The position numbers and the translations under genes were made by a program. Below the pieces are notes generated by a model that was not told the DNA's origin, ran no database searches, and worked only from the letters and a program-made list of their open reading frames with translations. From Methyloprofundus sedimenti (GTDB lineage: Bacteria; Pseudomonadota; Gammaproteobacteria; Methylococcales; Methylomonadaceae), in contig NZ_LPUF01000003.1 of NCBI RefSeq assembly GCF_002072955.1, positions 524,403 to 588,402 on the forward strand: a stretch of 64,000 nucleotides of DNA, given 5' to 3'. Of this stretch, positions 8,578 through 17,821 are shown one piece after another; position 1 is the stretch's first letter; the number at the start of each line of letters is the position of its first letter.

Positions 8578-10304
8578 CAATGGCTAAAGAGACTGTGAAA
8601 GTATTCACTTACTTTAATGCGATATAATATTAGAATCATTAAATAGATCTAAAACTGAAATAATGACTACTCGTCGCTACCAACCCAGCCTCAATCGTCA
8701 GCAAGAAATGTTACTGCCTTCGCGTGTTGAGGATTATGTCAGTCAAAATAATACTGTGCGTGCGATTGACGCTTATGTCAATACATTAGATGTTAAGGAA
8801 CTAGGATTTCAGCACACCGAAACTATTATCACTTCAGGACAACCGCCTTTTAATCCTGCTGCTTTATTAAAACTCTATTTATATGGTTATTTGCAGGGGA
8901 TTCGCAGCAGTCGCAAATTGGAAAGTGAGACTCGACGTAATTTGGAGGTGATGTGGCTAGTTGAAGGATTGTTACCCACATACAAAACGATTGCCGATTT
9001 TCGCAAATGCAATAGTACGGCATTGAAAGCGGCTAATCGTGACTTTTTGTTGCTATGTAAAGAACTGTCCTTATTTGGTGGAGAGACAGTCGCGGTGGAT
9101 GGGAGTTTTTTTAAAGGCGACGTCAGTAAGCAAGGTATTTACACCGAGGATAAGCTTAAAAAACAGCTTGAGGCATTGGAAAAGAAAATCACCCAATATC
9201 AAGATGAACTAGATAAACAGGATACTGCCGATAATAAATTAGATCAAGACTCGTTAAATGAAGATAACAACTTGGTTGAAAAGCTGGCGATAATCAAATA
9301 GAAAAAGGCAGAAAAAGAAGCGTTGCAGCAACAGTTAAAAGACCGTGGTGAAAAGCAAATTTCTACAGTTGATGAAGATGCGCGGCTTTTGACCAAACGC
9401 GGAGAAACGGTGGCGGGCTATAACGTTCAAATCGCTGTTGATAACAAACACCGTTTGATTGTTGCCGAGGACGTGGTGCAAGACGGTAATGACATGCAGC
9501 AGCTTGCGCCGATGCTGGAAAAGGCTCAGAGCATTTTGCAATCAGAAAATCTTGATGGCCTGGGGGACTCAGGTTATTTCAATGGAAGCCAAATAAAAGC
9601 CTGTGAAGATCAAAATATCACGGTTTATGTCCCTGTCCCTGATAAGTCTAGGCGCATGGCTGAAAAAGGACGATTAACCCGTGAACAATTTGAATATGAT
9701 ACTGAGCAAGATTGCTATGTTTGCCCTCAAGATGAAAAACTGACTCGACGAGGCAAGCCTTTGCAAAAAGGTGGCAAAAACTATATTCGTTACAAAAGCG
9801 ATGCCGCTGTTTGTGCGGAATGTCCTTTGCAAAAAAAATGTCTGAGTGAAAAAGCAAAATCAAAACAAATAGAGCGTTGGGAGCATGAAGAAGTCGTTGA
9901 CCACCACAAGCAACGTATGGCAAAAGATCCCAATAAAATGCGTCAGCGAGCGGCATTAGCTGAACACCCTTTTGGTACATTAAAACACCGAGCAGGCATA
10001 AATCACTTTTTGATGCGTGGATTAGAAAAATGCGGTGGTGAATTTGGTTTAATGGTCTTAGGTTATAACTTTGTCCGCGTAATAAACCTGCTCGGCGTCG
10101 ATTTTCTAAGGGATTATTGCGTCCAACGACAAAAAAATAAATTAAAAAACAGCCAATATGCTTAAAAATAGTGGGAAAAAGGACTTTTTTCTAAGAAAAA
10201 ACGTCATTTTTAGAAATATATACTTTAAAAGCTTGCAAAACAGGCCCTGTTTTAAAAAAATGGGGATTTAGTGATGAATACTTTCATAGCCTCTAAAGCT
10301 ATTG
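8578..10304 (+). mobile_element. IS1182-family insertion sequence
   Basis: Imperfect terminal inverted repeats of about 31 bp flank the transposase. The left copy at 8578-8608 and the right copy at 10274-10304 share CAAT, GCT, AGAG and TGAAAGTATTCA blocks when the right end is reverse-complemented. Total length is about 1.73 kb, usual for the family. The exact tips and target duplication are uncertain because the match may extend a few bases. The transposase frame is interrupted (see the gene entry). Confidence 0.7.
8663..10165 (+). pseudogene. IS1182-family transposase with in-frame TAG
   Basis: One continuous frame of 501 codons is interrupted only by TAG at 9299-9301. The N-terminal part (212 residues) begins MTTRRYQPSLNRQQEMLLPS and includes QGIRSSRKLESETRRNLEVMW and the first catalytic aspartate in VAVDGSFFKGD. 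After the stop the same frame gives KKAEKEALQQQL, then VDEDARLLTKRGETVAGYNVQ, ENLDGLGDSGYFNGSQI and the C-terminal EHPFGTLKHRAGINHFLMRG block. With one nonsense mutation in an otherwise clean frame, the inactivation looks recent. Natural readthrough cannot be excluded but is not known for this family. Confidence 0.85.
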
Positions 10305-10386
10305 CATGCCTGCTTATAGGGGAAGAGTGAAATGTATCGGGAATTGTTTCAATGGCGGAAAAAGCTAGCGCTATTCCGCCCTGCCT

Positions 10387-10767
10387 TCAGGCCGCCTGAA
10401 CTGGAATAGAATGACTGGTTCTGACCATTTCGTTTTTGCCATCGAAATAGACCAGGGTGGGCTGGTAATTTTTTAATTCAGCTTCGTTAAGCTCTGCGTA
10501 TGAGCAGACAATTATAAAATCGCCTGGACAAGCCAGACGTGCCGCTGCTCCATTTATGGAGAAAATACCCGAGCCATCTTCTGCTCTTATGGCATAGGTC
10601 GTAAACCGCTCACCATTATTGACATTATATATCTGGATTTGTTCATATTCTCTTATCCCTGAGTAATCCAGTATATGCCCATCAATAGCACAGGACCCTT
10701 CATATCCTAATTCAGCATGAGTTACTGTTGCTCGATGTAATTTTGCTTTAAGCATTGTAATTTGCAT
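10387..10767 (-). CDS. panD: Aspartate 1-decarboxylase
   Basis: PanD decarboxylates L-aspartate to beta-alanine, the substrate of PanC in pantothenate and coenzyme A synthesis. The 126-residue proenzyme has the self-cleavage site YEGSCAID, where the bond G24-S25 is broken to create the pyruvoyl group on S25. The family blocks [34 protein letters not shown] and the ending HSIPVQ are all present. It lies 240 bp downstream of panC on the same strand and probably has its own promoter in that gap. Length is typical. Confidence 0.96.
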   Translation of the reverse strand: MQITMLKAKLHRATVTHAELGYEGSCAIDGHILDYSGIREYEQIQIYNVNNGERFTTYAIRAEDGSGIFSINGAAARLACPGDFIIVCSYAELNEAELKNYQPTLVYFDGKNEMVRTSHSIPVQAA

Positions 10768-11007
10768 ATCAGTTTATGGTCTAGAGAAATTTCAGAACTG
10801 GCAATTATCCCAAATTATCGCAATATTTACAAGCATATGCTATTACTGTCTTTCTAAATACATTTTCTAAGCATTTGATTTTTAATGTAATAGCTAGAAG
10901 ACATGCTTTATTAATCTTCGGCTAATTGCCGAGATAAAGCGTAATAGTTTATAAATCCTGCAATAATTTAATACCATGCCTTCAGTAAGTCTACATGACT
11001 GAAGGAA

Positions 11008-11856
11008 TTAGAGATTCAGGTCTAGTTGTATATTATCAATCAAACGAGTTTTTCCTAGCCGCGCAGCTGCGAGAATAATTAATTGCTCATCCAATTCTGT
11101 CGCTGCCTGTAAATCACTCCTCCTGCAAATGGAGAAATAATCAGGCTTAAAACCCTGCTCAGTTAATCTTCGAAGATAGGCTTGTTCTATTTCTGCAAAG
11201 CTTGCCTGCTGCTCTAAAACCGCCTGTTTTGCTAGACAGAGTGCTTGATATAATTGCCTTGCCTGTTGTCGTTGCATCCCGTTCAAATGGGTATTACGTG
11301 AGCTCATGGCTAGACCATCTGTTTCGCGCAATGTTGGTACCGCAATGATGTCTATCGGGAAATTCAAGTCAGCCACCATGGTGCGGATCACCATCAACTG
11401 CTGAAAATCTTTCTCGCCAAAAAAAGCGCTATCGGGTTGAACTATATTGAATAACTTACACACGACAGTTGCAACACCATCAAAATGTCCGGGCCGCGCA
11501 GCACCGCAGTGTTTTTCTGTAACCTGACTAACGCTTACTTTTGTGAGCATTTGTGTGGGATACATTTCTTCCCGCTTCGGCATATAGACAATATCAACAC
11601 CTTCGGACTGTAATTTTTCCAGATCGGTATCTTCTGTACGCGGGTAATTAGCAAAGTCATCCTGCTCATCGAACTGCGTAGGATTGACAAATATACTAAC
11701 CACCACTCTCTCTGCCTCTGCTTTTGCAGCCTTAACCAGTTGTAAATGCCCGGCATGCAAATTACCCATGGTAGGCACAAATGCAATGCTCTCGCCCGCC
11801 AAACGCCAGTGCATAATCTGTGTACGTATACACTTAATACTTTCAATATCCAGCAT
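11008..11856 (-). CDS. panC: Pantoate--beta-alanine ligase
   Basis: This 282-residue enzyme joins pantoate and beta-alanine using ATP to form pantothenate. Signature motifs are the nucleotidyltransferase-type VPTMGNLHAGHLQLV near residues 28-42, FVNPTQFDEQDDFANYPRT, FFGEKDFQQL and the KMSKS-equivalent GLAMSSRNTHL. It starts one base after the panB stop, so panB and panC are co-transcribed and probably translationally coupled. Length matches the family. Confidence 0.97.
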   Translation of the reverse strand: MLDIESIKCIRTQIMHWRLAGESIAFVPTMGNLHAGHLQLVKAAKAEAERVVVSIFVNPTQFDEQDDFANYPRTEDTDLEKLQSEGVDIVYMPKREEMYPTQMLTKVSVSQVTEKHCGAARPGHFDGVATVVCKLFNIVQPDSAFFGEKDFQQLMVIRTMVADLNFPIDIIAVPTLRETDGLAMSSRNTHLNGMQRQQARQLYQALCLAKQAVLEQQASFAEIEQAYLRRLTEQGFKPDYFSICRRSDLQAATELDEQLIILAAARLGKTRLIDNIQLDLNL

Positions 11857-11857
11857 A

Positions 11858-12673
11858 TTAGAAACTGTGTTCTTGGGCAGGAAATTTTTGCTCCCTTACT
11901 TCGGCCACATAAGACTGAATTGCTTCAAGTATAGAGCCTGATTGTTGCATATAATTTTTACTAAAACGTGGTTTTCTGCCTAAACTGATATCCAACATAT
12001 CGTATAATACCAGCACCTGACCATCACAATGCACTCCAGCACCTATCCCTATAACCGGGATCAAGAGTTGTTCGCTAATTTGCTCTGCCAATGAAGCCGG
12101 GATGCACTCCACTATTAACATTTGCGCGCCAGCCTGTTCAACCTTTACAGCATCTGCCAATATCTTTGCTGCATCTTTTTCCAGTTTACCCTGCACGGTA
12201 TATTTACCTAACTGATAAATTGACTGTGGCAATAAACCTAAATGCGCACAAACAGGAATACCTTGTTGCACCATAAATTCTATAGCTTCAATTTTCGCCC
12301 CTTCCAGCTTGACCATTTGCGCGCCACCTTGCTGAATTAATAGCGCTGCATTTTCAGCTGCCTGCAATGGTGTTGCGCTACTCATAAAAGGCAAATCGGC
12401 AATAATAAATGCCTGCTGGCGGCCACGGCTTACTATTTGGGTATGATAGAGCATATCCTGCATATTCACCGGCAAAGTACTGGCATGACCCTGTACAACC
12501 ATGCCTAAAGAATCGCCCACAAGCAGAATGTCAACACCAGCCTGATCTAGCAGCGCGGTAAAACTGGCGTCATAAGCCGTTAAACTGGTTATTTTTTGCC
12601 CTGCTTGCTTCATCTGCTGCAAGTCAGCTATGGTTTTTATCTTAGCCCTGGAAACTGTTGAATATTGACTCAT
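11858..12673 (-). CDS. panB: 3-methyl-2-oxobutanoate hydroxymethyltransferase
   Basis: PanB transfers a hydroxymethyl group from methylenetetrahydrofolate to 2-oxoisovalerate, giving ketopantoate. The 271-residue sequence has the conserved LTAYDASFTALLDQAGVDILLVGDSLGMV region, the AGAQMVKLEGA block, PVCAHLGLLPQS, and VIGIGAGVHCDGQVLVLYDML. The ATG overlaps the folK stop as ATGA, indicating coupling. It is the second enzyme in a folK-panB-panC run, linking folate and pantothenate genes as in many gammaproteobacteria. Confidence 0.97.
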   Translation of the reverse strand: MSQYSTVSRAKIKTIADLQQMKQAGQKITSLTAYDASFTALLDQAGVDILLVGDSLGMVVQGHASTLPVNMQDMLYHTQIVSRGRQQAFIIADLPFMSSATPLQAAENAALLIQQGGAQMVKLEGAKIEAIEFMVQQGIPVCAHLGLLPQSIYQLGKYTVQGKLEKDAAKILADAVKVEQAGAQMLIVECIPASLAEQISEQLLIPVIGIGAGVHCDGQVLVLYDMLDISLGRKPRFSKNYMQQSGSILEAIQSYVAEVREQKFPAQEHSF

Positions 12674-13161
12674 CAGAACAGTCTCACTAAGCCACCTAAA
12701 GGGCAGGAGGCGACTAAATCAGATATTTTCCCTCGCCCCGGTATCTCAAGTACAGGAGCAATTTCCTGTAAAGGATACAAAACAAAGGCGCGCTCTGCCA
12801 GACCATAATGCGGCACTATTAAATCAGGCTGATTAATAATACTCTGGCCATACAGCAATATATCCAGATCCAGCGTTCTTGCTCCCCAGCGTTCATCTTT
12901 ACGTACACGCCCGTGGTCCAGCTCTATTTGCTGCAAGTTGCGCAATAACGCTATAGCAGACAAATCTGTCTCTATGGCCATCACGGCATTGACATAATCC
13001 GGCTGGTCCTTTGGTCCCATGGGGGGGCTGCGATATAAACTGGAAAAAGCATGCTCTGATACTCCCTCCAGACTTGAAATAGCTTGTCGTGCAGTATGTA
13101 TCTGGGCTTCGGGCGCCGCTAGATTACTGCCTAAGCCTATATAGGCGATTTCCTTAGTCAT
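12673..13161 (-). CDS. folK: 2-amino-4-hydroxy-6-hydroxymethyldihydropteridine pyrophosphokinase
   Basis: FolK transfers pyrophosphate from ATP to the pterin precursor of folate. The 162-residue protein begins IAYIGLGSNLAAPEAQI and contains SSLYRSPPMGPKDQPDYVNAV, the substrate loop, and RWGARTLDLDILLYG with the conserved acidic pair. Its start overlaps the 3' end of pcnB by 8 bp and its stop overlaps the panB start, so it is in the middle of a tightly packed operon. Confidence 0.96.
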   Translation of the reverse strand: MTKEIAYIGLGSNLAAPEAQIHTARQAISSLEGVSEHAFSSLYRSPPMGPKDQPDYVNAVMAIETDLSAIALLRNLQQIELDHGRVRKDERWGARTLDLDILLYGQSIINQPDLIVPHYGLAERAFVLYPLQEIAPVLEIPGRGKISDLVASCPLGGLVRLF

Positions 13162-14500
13162 GCTGTTGGTTTTTTACAGTTGGCTTGCGTCTACGTCTGC
13201 GTTTTTTGGGTGAAGTTTTACTAATGCTGGCGATCATCTTTTTTTGTTGAACTTCTGATGCAATCTGAAAATCGGCCCACCAGCTGGCGAGCTCCGGTTC
13301 CGCTCCACCGGTTTCGGCACGTAATAGCAAAAAATCATAAGCCGCCCTAAATTTTGGATGGCCTAGCAGGCGATAGGCTCGCGTGCCACTACGATTACTA
13401 AAACGAGCTTGCAGACCCCAGATATCACGCATCGCCATTCCAATATATTTAGGAAAAGCGGTACTTTTCAATTGCTGGGAAATAACCTGACTGGATGCCT
13501 GTTGAAATGCAATTGATTCTGACATACCTTCAGCCAGATTTATATTAGCCTGATTTTTAACGGCATCCCATAAAAAAGTAGAAATAAGAAAAAAGGGTGC
13601 AATACTTTTGCCTTCGGCAATACGTTTATCTGTATTGACCAGAGCCTTAGCAATAAAAAGCTTGGGAAAACCCTGTTCTTCGCTACACAAACTCGTTTCA
13701 GCAGCAGGATACAAATGGGCAAATAAACCATAATGACGCAGCATTTCAAACGTTTCTACTGCATAGCCGGATAAAAATAATTTTAAGGCCTCATCTTGCA
13801 ATCTTGCAGCAGGAATATTAGCCAATAAATCAGCTAACTGAAAAATAGGCTTTTCGCATTCTGCATTGATTGAAAAACCCAGTTTTACAGCAAAACGTAC
13901 CAGCCGAATCATTCTTACAGGATCTTCTCGATAACGTGTCTCCGGATCTCCAATCAAGCGCATCATTCCGGCACGATGATCATCCATTCCGCCTACATAA
14001 TCAACAATGGAAAAATCCTTGATATTGTAATAAAGCGCATTAACGGTAAAGTCACGACGAACCACATCTTCTTCTATAGTGCCGTAATTGTTATCACGTA
14101 ATAAACGACCATCCTGATCAACTTTTTGCAAACCCTGTTCTTCATCACTCGAAGCTCGAAATGTAGCAACTTCAATAATCTCTTGACCATAAAACACATG
14201 AGCCAACCGGAAGCGCCTGCCTATTAACCGACAATTACGAAAAGCCCGTTTTACCTGTTCCGGGCTCGCATTGGTCGCGACATCAAAATCTTTTGGTTCA
14301 CGCCCTAGCAACAAGTCTCTGACACAACCACCCACTAAATAAGCATCATAGCCTTCATTTTTCAGACGATACAATACTTTCAAGGCATTGCTACTGATTT
14401 GGCTGCGCGAGATATTATGTTCGGAGCGTGTATAAATTACCGGTTCTAAACCCTGCGTAATTTGCACCTCCGATGAAGGTCCAACGTCATGCAGATTCAC
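13154..14500 (-). CDS. pcnB: Poly(A) polymerase I
   Basis: PcnB adds 3' poly(A) tails to RNA, promoting decay. The 448-residue protein has the class II nucleotidyltransferase signature LVGGCVRDLLLGREPKDFDVATNA, with the catalytic DFD, followed by the RRFRLAHVFYG block and EDVVRRDFTVNALYYN. These features and the long basic C-terminal tail (KTSPKKRRRRRKPT) favour poly(A) polymerase over the related CCA-adding enzyme. It is the first gene of pcnB-folK-panB-panC. The upstream 330 bp (14501-14857) is AT-rich, holds no gene, and probably contains promoters for both directions. Confidence 0.95.
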   Translation of the reverse strand: MNLHDVGPSSEVQITQGLEPVIYTRSEHNISRSQISSNALKVLYRLKNEGYDAYLVGGCVRDLLLGREPKDFDVATNASPEQVKRAFRNCRLIGRRFRLAHVFYGQEIIEVATFRASSDEEQGLQKVDQDGRLLRDNNYGTIEEDVVRRDFTVNALYYNIKDFSIVDYVGGMDDHRAGMMRLIGDPETRYREDPVRMIRLVRFAVKLGFSINAECEKPIFQLADLLANIPAARLQDEALKLFLSGYAVETFEMLRHYGLFAHLYPAAETSLCSEEQGFPKLFIAKALVNTDKRIAEGKSIAPFFLISTFLWDAVKNQANINLAEGMSESIAFQQASSQVISQQLKSTAFPKYIGMAMRDIWGLQARFSNRSGTRAYRLLGHPKFRAAYDFLLLRAETGGAEPELASWWADFQIASEVQQKKMIASISKTSPKKRRRRRKPTVKNQQHD

Positions 14501-14857
14501 GTTTTGCGCTTTATTTATTAATCTTTTAAAAAAACTTAAAATTTTTCTCTTCCTTTATTATCTTAATCAAGAAGCATTATTTGACTGCTAAAATCTTCTA
14601 TCAAGACTTATTATTATTATAGTATATGCGCTGTTTAGCACTATTATGTAAAACAAAAAAACTTTGCTGTAGATAAGGTATTTTTTTGTCTCAATAAATT
14701 AAAAAAACACGTGTACTCTAAGTATTATTTTTTACAATAAAAACAAATTATATAGTAGAATCAGCAGTTGATATGAAATTAATCTTAAAAATCAACTTTT
14801 ATCACTCACTTCAAGCTCCCAAGCCTTATGTAAGTGGGTTCAAAACCAGGGGGAACA

Positions 14858-15037
14858 ATGCTTAAAAAATTTTTTGACGCTCTACTAGATAAACCTTTTC
14901 TATCGGCCCTAGTGTTATCTGACCTTTTTATTCTGCTTTTCCATAAGCCGCCTTTTATATTTGCCTTAGGCATGTTCGCTCTTTTAATTGCCTATTGCCT
15001 TTTCCTGGGTCAGAAACTAGCGATCTTCAAAAATTAA
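14858..15037 (+). CDS. Small two-helix membrane protein
   Basis: This 59-residue protein has two hydrophobic stretches (FLSALVLSDLFILLF and PFIFALGMFALLIAYCLFL) and basic flanks, so it is probably an inner-membrane protein. I chose ATG 14858 because CAGGGGGAA lies just before it. An upstream in-frame ATG at 14834 has no such site. Its stop directly abuts the TTG start of the RDD gene, suggesting that the two are translated together. No family is recognised. Confidence 0.65.
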   Translation: MLKKFFDALLDKPFLSALVLSDLFILLFHKPPFIFALGMFALLIAYCLFLGQKLAIFKN

Positions 15038-15484
15038 TTGGCTAAACAGTCTAAAAAACCTGGCTTATTTGCATCCCCTGCAAAGCCAGGTTTTTTTCGT
15101 TATATTGCAGCCATTTTTTATGATCTTATTCTGATCATTGCATTGTTCTTTTTTGCCACTGCAATAATACTCCCTTTTAATCAGGGCGAAGCAATTCAGT
15201 CGCGCTTTGTTTTCCCTTTATATCTGTTATTTGTCAGCTTTATATTTTATGGCTGGTTCTGGACCCATGGAGGACAAACACTTGGGTTACGTGCATGGAG
15301 GTTACGCCTAGTCAACCATGAGCATGCAGATATAAACTGGAAACAAGCCTTTATACGCTATATTACTGCCTGCGCTTCCTGGCTGGTCTTTGGCTTAGGT
15401 ATTTTCTGGTGCCTATGGCAAAAAGACCGGATGACCTGGCAGGACCTCAGTTCTAAGTCTCATATCATTTCGATAGACAAATAG
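15038..15484 (+). CDS. RDD family membrane protein
   Basis: This 148-residue protein has three hydrophobic segments and the RDD-family arrangement. The N-terminal helix starts at KPGFFRYIAAIFYDLILI, the middle reads GWFWTHGGQTLGLRAWRLRLV, and the end reads WQKDRMTWQDLSSKSHI, with conserved charged residues facing the membrane. The family may act in transport or stress responses, but no substrate is known. The start appears to be TTG at 15038, immediately after the stop of the small membrane-protein gene. This unusual start implies translational coupling. Confidence 0.85.
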   Translation: MAKQSKKPGLFASPAKPGFFRYIAAIFYDLILIIALFFFATAIILPFNQGEAIQSRFVFPLYLLFVSFIFYGWFWTHGGQTLGLRAWRLRLVNHEHADINWKQAFIRYITACASWLVFGLGIFWCLWQKDRMTWQDLSSKSHIISIDK

Positions 15485-15536
15485 CCATACAGGCTGGTTC
15501 TAACACGACCCAGGACTGATAAAATACATTGTAACT

Positions 15537-16604
15537 TTAACGCAGCCTGCTAATCGCATAAAACGCACCTAGCAAAATAATACAACTCGGCAATACTGCA
15601 ACAAATAACGGGTTTAAGCCATAAACAATGCCCATTTGTCCAGCCGCATTATCAATAATATTAAAACTCATCCCAATTAAAATACCTAGCATCATTCTAG
15701 GACCTAAAGAAATTCCACGGCCAACCCCAACAACAAAAGGCGCAGAAACCAGCAACATAACCAGGATAATAAAGGGATTAATTAATCTGGCCCAAAAGGC
15801 TAATTCATATTTGGCTGAATCTTGTTTGTTCTCTTTTAAAAAATCGATATAATTTGAAAGGTCACTCAATGACATATTCTCTGGCTCGACAACCACCACA
15901 TCAACCACCTCTGGATCAATAACCGAAGACCAAACACTTTCATTAACTGGTTCTGACTTAATGCCCTGCGCAGAGATTGCTGAAGTTTTGACTTCCTTTA
16001 GTAACCATTGCTGTTTCTCAAGATAACGTCCTCGCTTGGCATAAGTTAATTTCTGCAGATGTCGCTCATCATCTAATTCATAAATATTAATATTGGCAAT
16101 ATCCCCTTCAGTATAAATATCGCGTACATAAATAAATTGATTGCCATCCCTTAACCATAAGCCTTGTACAGTCCTGGCAACCGGCAAATGTGTTTTTGCG
16201 AAACTACGTAAGATTTTCGCCTTTTTTTCTGCATCAGGCGCTATAAGCTCACCAATCAAAAAGGAAAAAACCACTAAAATCATACCGGCTATCATAACTG
16301 AACGAATGATACCAAACACCGACACACCCGAAACCCTCATAGCTAATAGCTCGCGGTGATTAGCCATGCCTCCCAGAATAAAGAGACTGCCTAACAAGGC
16401 TGCAGAAGGCATTAATTCATACAAATAATGCGGGATCATTAATCCCAGATACATTAAGATATGCTTTAAATCGTAATCGCCAACCCCGCGATAATTTAAT
16501 TCATCCTTTAATGAAAACAGGTTAAACAAGGCATAGAGCATTAACAAAGATATTAACGTACCTTTTAATACCTCCTTTATAATATAACGATCTAATGCAT
16601 TCAT
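15537..16604 (-). CDS. lptG: LPS export ABC transporter permease LptG
   Basis: LptG pairs with LptF in the LptB2FG complex that extracts lipopolysaccharide from the inner membrane and feeds the LptC-A-D bridge. The 355-residue protein has three N-terminal helices (MNALDRYIIKEVLKGTLISLLMLYALF and following), a periplasmic beta-jellyroll in the middle, and three C-terminal helices. ELMPSAALLGSLFILGGMANHRELLAMRVSG is the cytoplasmic coupling-helix region that contacts LptB. It overlaps the lptF end by 4 bp (ATGA) and follows it, the standard order. Confidence 0.95.
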   Translation of the reverse strand: MNALDRYIIKEVLKGTLISLLMLYALFNLFSLKDELNYRGVGDYDLKHILMYLGLMIPHYLYELMPSAALLGSLFILGGMANHRELLAMRVSGVSVFGIIRSVMIAGMILVVFSFLIGELIAPDAEKKAKILRSFAKTHLPVARTVQGLWLRDGNQFIYVRDIYTEGDIANINIYELDDERHLQKLTYAKRGRYLEKQQWLLKEVKTSAISAQGIKSEPVNESVWSSVIDPEVVDVVVVEPENMSLSDLSNYIDFLKENKQDSAKYELAFWARLINPFIILVMLLVSAPFVVGVGRGISLGPRMMLGILIGMSFNIIDNAAGQMGIVYGLNPLFVAVLPSCIILLGAFYAISRLR

Positions 16605-17704
16605 ACTAACTTACCTTTTAACTGCAATATTACCCAGGCCAGGCCATATAACCTGACTAATAAAATTACAATAAACAAAACAGCAAGGAAATATACGCCC
16701 CAAAAACCTAACCATACTGGTATTTCACCATTTACCATCCAACTGCCACTCACTTTCTCGAAATTAGCAAAGCTGAAATAAATCAGAAAAGCAGCCGCCA
16801 GATTGCCATACACGCCACTGCGCGGACTGACTTGAGCCAACGGCACGGCCATAATAGCAAGTACGATAATACTAAAGGGAACAGATAAACGGTGATGCAG
16901 CTCGCTCAACTCTTTTAAGTCCTGTGTTTGCAACAATTTGGTGGTATCAATCCCGGTAATGGGATTTTCCTGTATTTCCGTGCTACTATCCAGCCGCATG
17001 GCATACTCGGCAAAGGTTTCTAAAACAAAATCCACTTCGCCTGCATTACCTTGTACGCGCTCTCCATTTATAAATACGATATATAGATCGTTATTTATGG
17101 TGCGTACTTCGGCTTTTTCAGCAGTTACAATGCCTACTTTATTCTCACGTTTATCTTGCACAAAAACATCGTGCATTACATTATCAGTAGTTATTTTCTC
17201 TACATAAAAAATCAAATTTCCTTTATTGTATTCACTGAACTTCCCTTCAGCTATTGCACGTACACCAATATTTTGTTTTTCTTCAAAAATAATGCGCTCT
17301 ACCTTACTTGCAGCCCAAGGAGATACATACAAGGCCATCCAGGCAGCAGCAAAGACTACCGGTATAATGGTTTTAAACACCGCAATATACAGCCGCCCCA
17401 CGCCTGCACCTGCGGAAGATAACGCTGACATTTCCTGATCTCTATACATACGTCCCAAGACCATCAACACACTGACAAATACGGCAGGAACTATAAAAGC
17501 GGCACTTGCCAGCACAATTTTCAAACCTAAAATACTCAAGATCGCCTCAGTAGAAATCAGCCCATCAACAGCCATTTTAAGTATCTTGATAAAATTTCGG
17601 CTAACAATGATAACGACTAAAACAAGCAACACTGAAAAAATCGTTTTCAGTAAGTCACTCATCATCATTCGATCCATGACTGAAAGAAACCTGATATTGT
17701 GCAT
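16601..17704 (-). CDS. lptF: LPS export ABC transporter permease LptF
   Basis: This 367-residue permease is the partner of LptG, with six predicted helices around a periplasmic domain. The coupling region FVSVLMVLGRMYRDQEMSALSSAGAG and the C-terminal SPRSGVYGNLAAAFLIYF block are typical of YjgP/YjgQ proteins. It is first in the lptFG operon. The terminator of the upstream mtk operon lies about 60-100 bp before its start, so lptFG must have its own promoter in that short gap. Confidence 0.95.
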   Translation of the reverse strand: MHNIRFLSVMDRMMMSDLLKTIFSVLLVLVVIIVSRNFIKILKMAVDGLISTEAILSILGLKIVLASAAFIVPAVFVSVLMVLGRMYRDQEMSALSSAGAGVGRLYIAVFKTIIPVVFAAAWMALYVSPWAASKVERIIFEEKQNIGVRAIAEGKFSEYNKGNLIFYVEKITTDNVMHDVFVQDKRENKVGIVTAEKAEVRTINNDLYIVFINGERVQGNAGEVDFVLETFAEYAMRLDSSTEIQENPITGIDTTKLLQTQDLKELSELHHRLSVPFSIIVLAIMAVPLAQVSPRSGVYGNLAAAFLIYFSFANFEKVSGSWMVNGEIPVWLGFWGVYFLAVLFIVILLVRLYGLAWVILQLKGKLV

Positions 17705-17766
17705 TAACCCTCACTTAGACTACACACGCTGAAATGTGCGCATTCTAAACATTACCTTAAATAAAA

Positions 17767-17800
17767 AAGCCGTATCTTACTCTGACGCAAGATACGGCTT
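17767..17800 (-). terminator. Rho-independent terminator after mtkB
   Basis: On the minus strand a perfect 12-bp stem, AAGCCGTATCTT with AAGATACGGCTT, closes a 10-nt loop and runs straight into TTTTTTAT. It lies about 20 bp after the mtkB stop and ends the mcl-mtkA-mtkB transcript before lptF. Confidence 0.9.
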
Positions 17801-17821
17801 ATTAGCGCAAAACATATCTTT

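Noticed and set aside
13154..14500. CCA-adding enzyme (tRNA nucleotidyltransferase)
   Set aside because: The basic C-terminal tail and the position ahead of folK-panBC point to PcnB.
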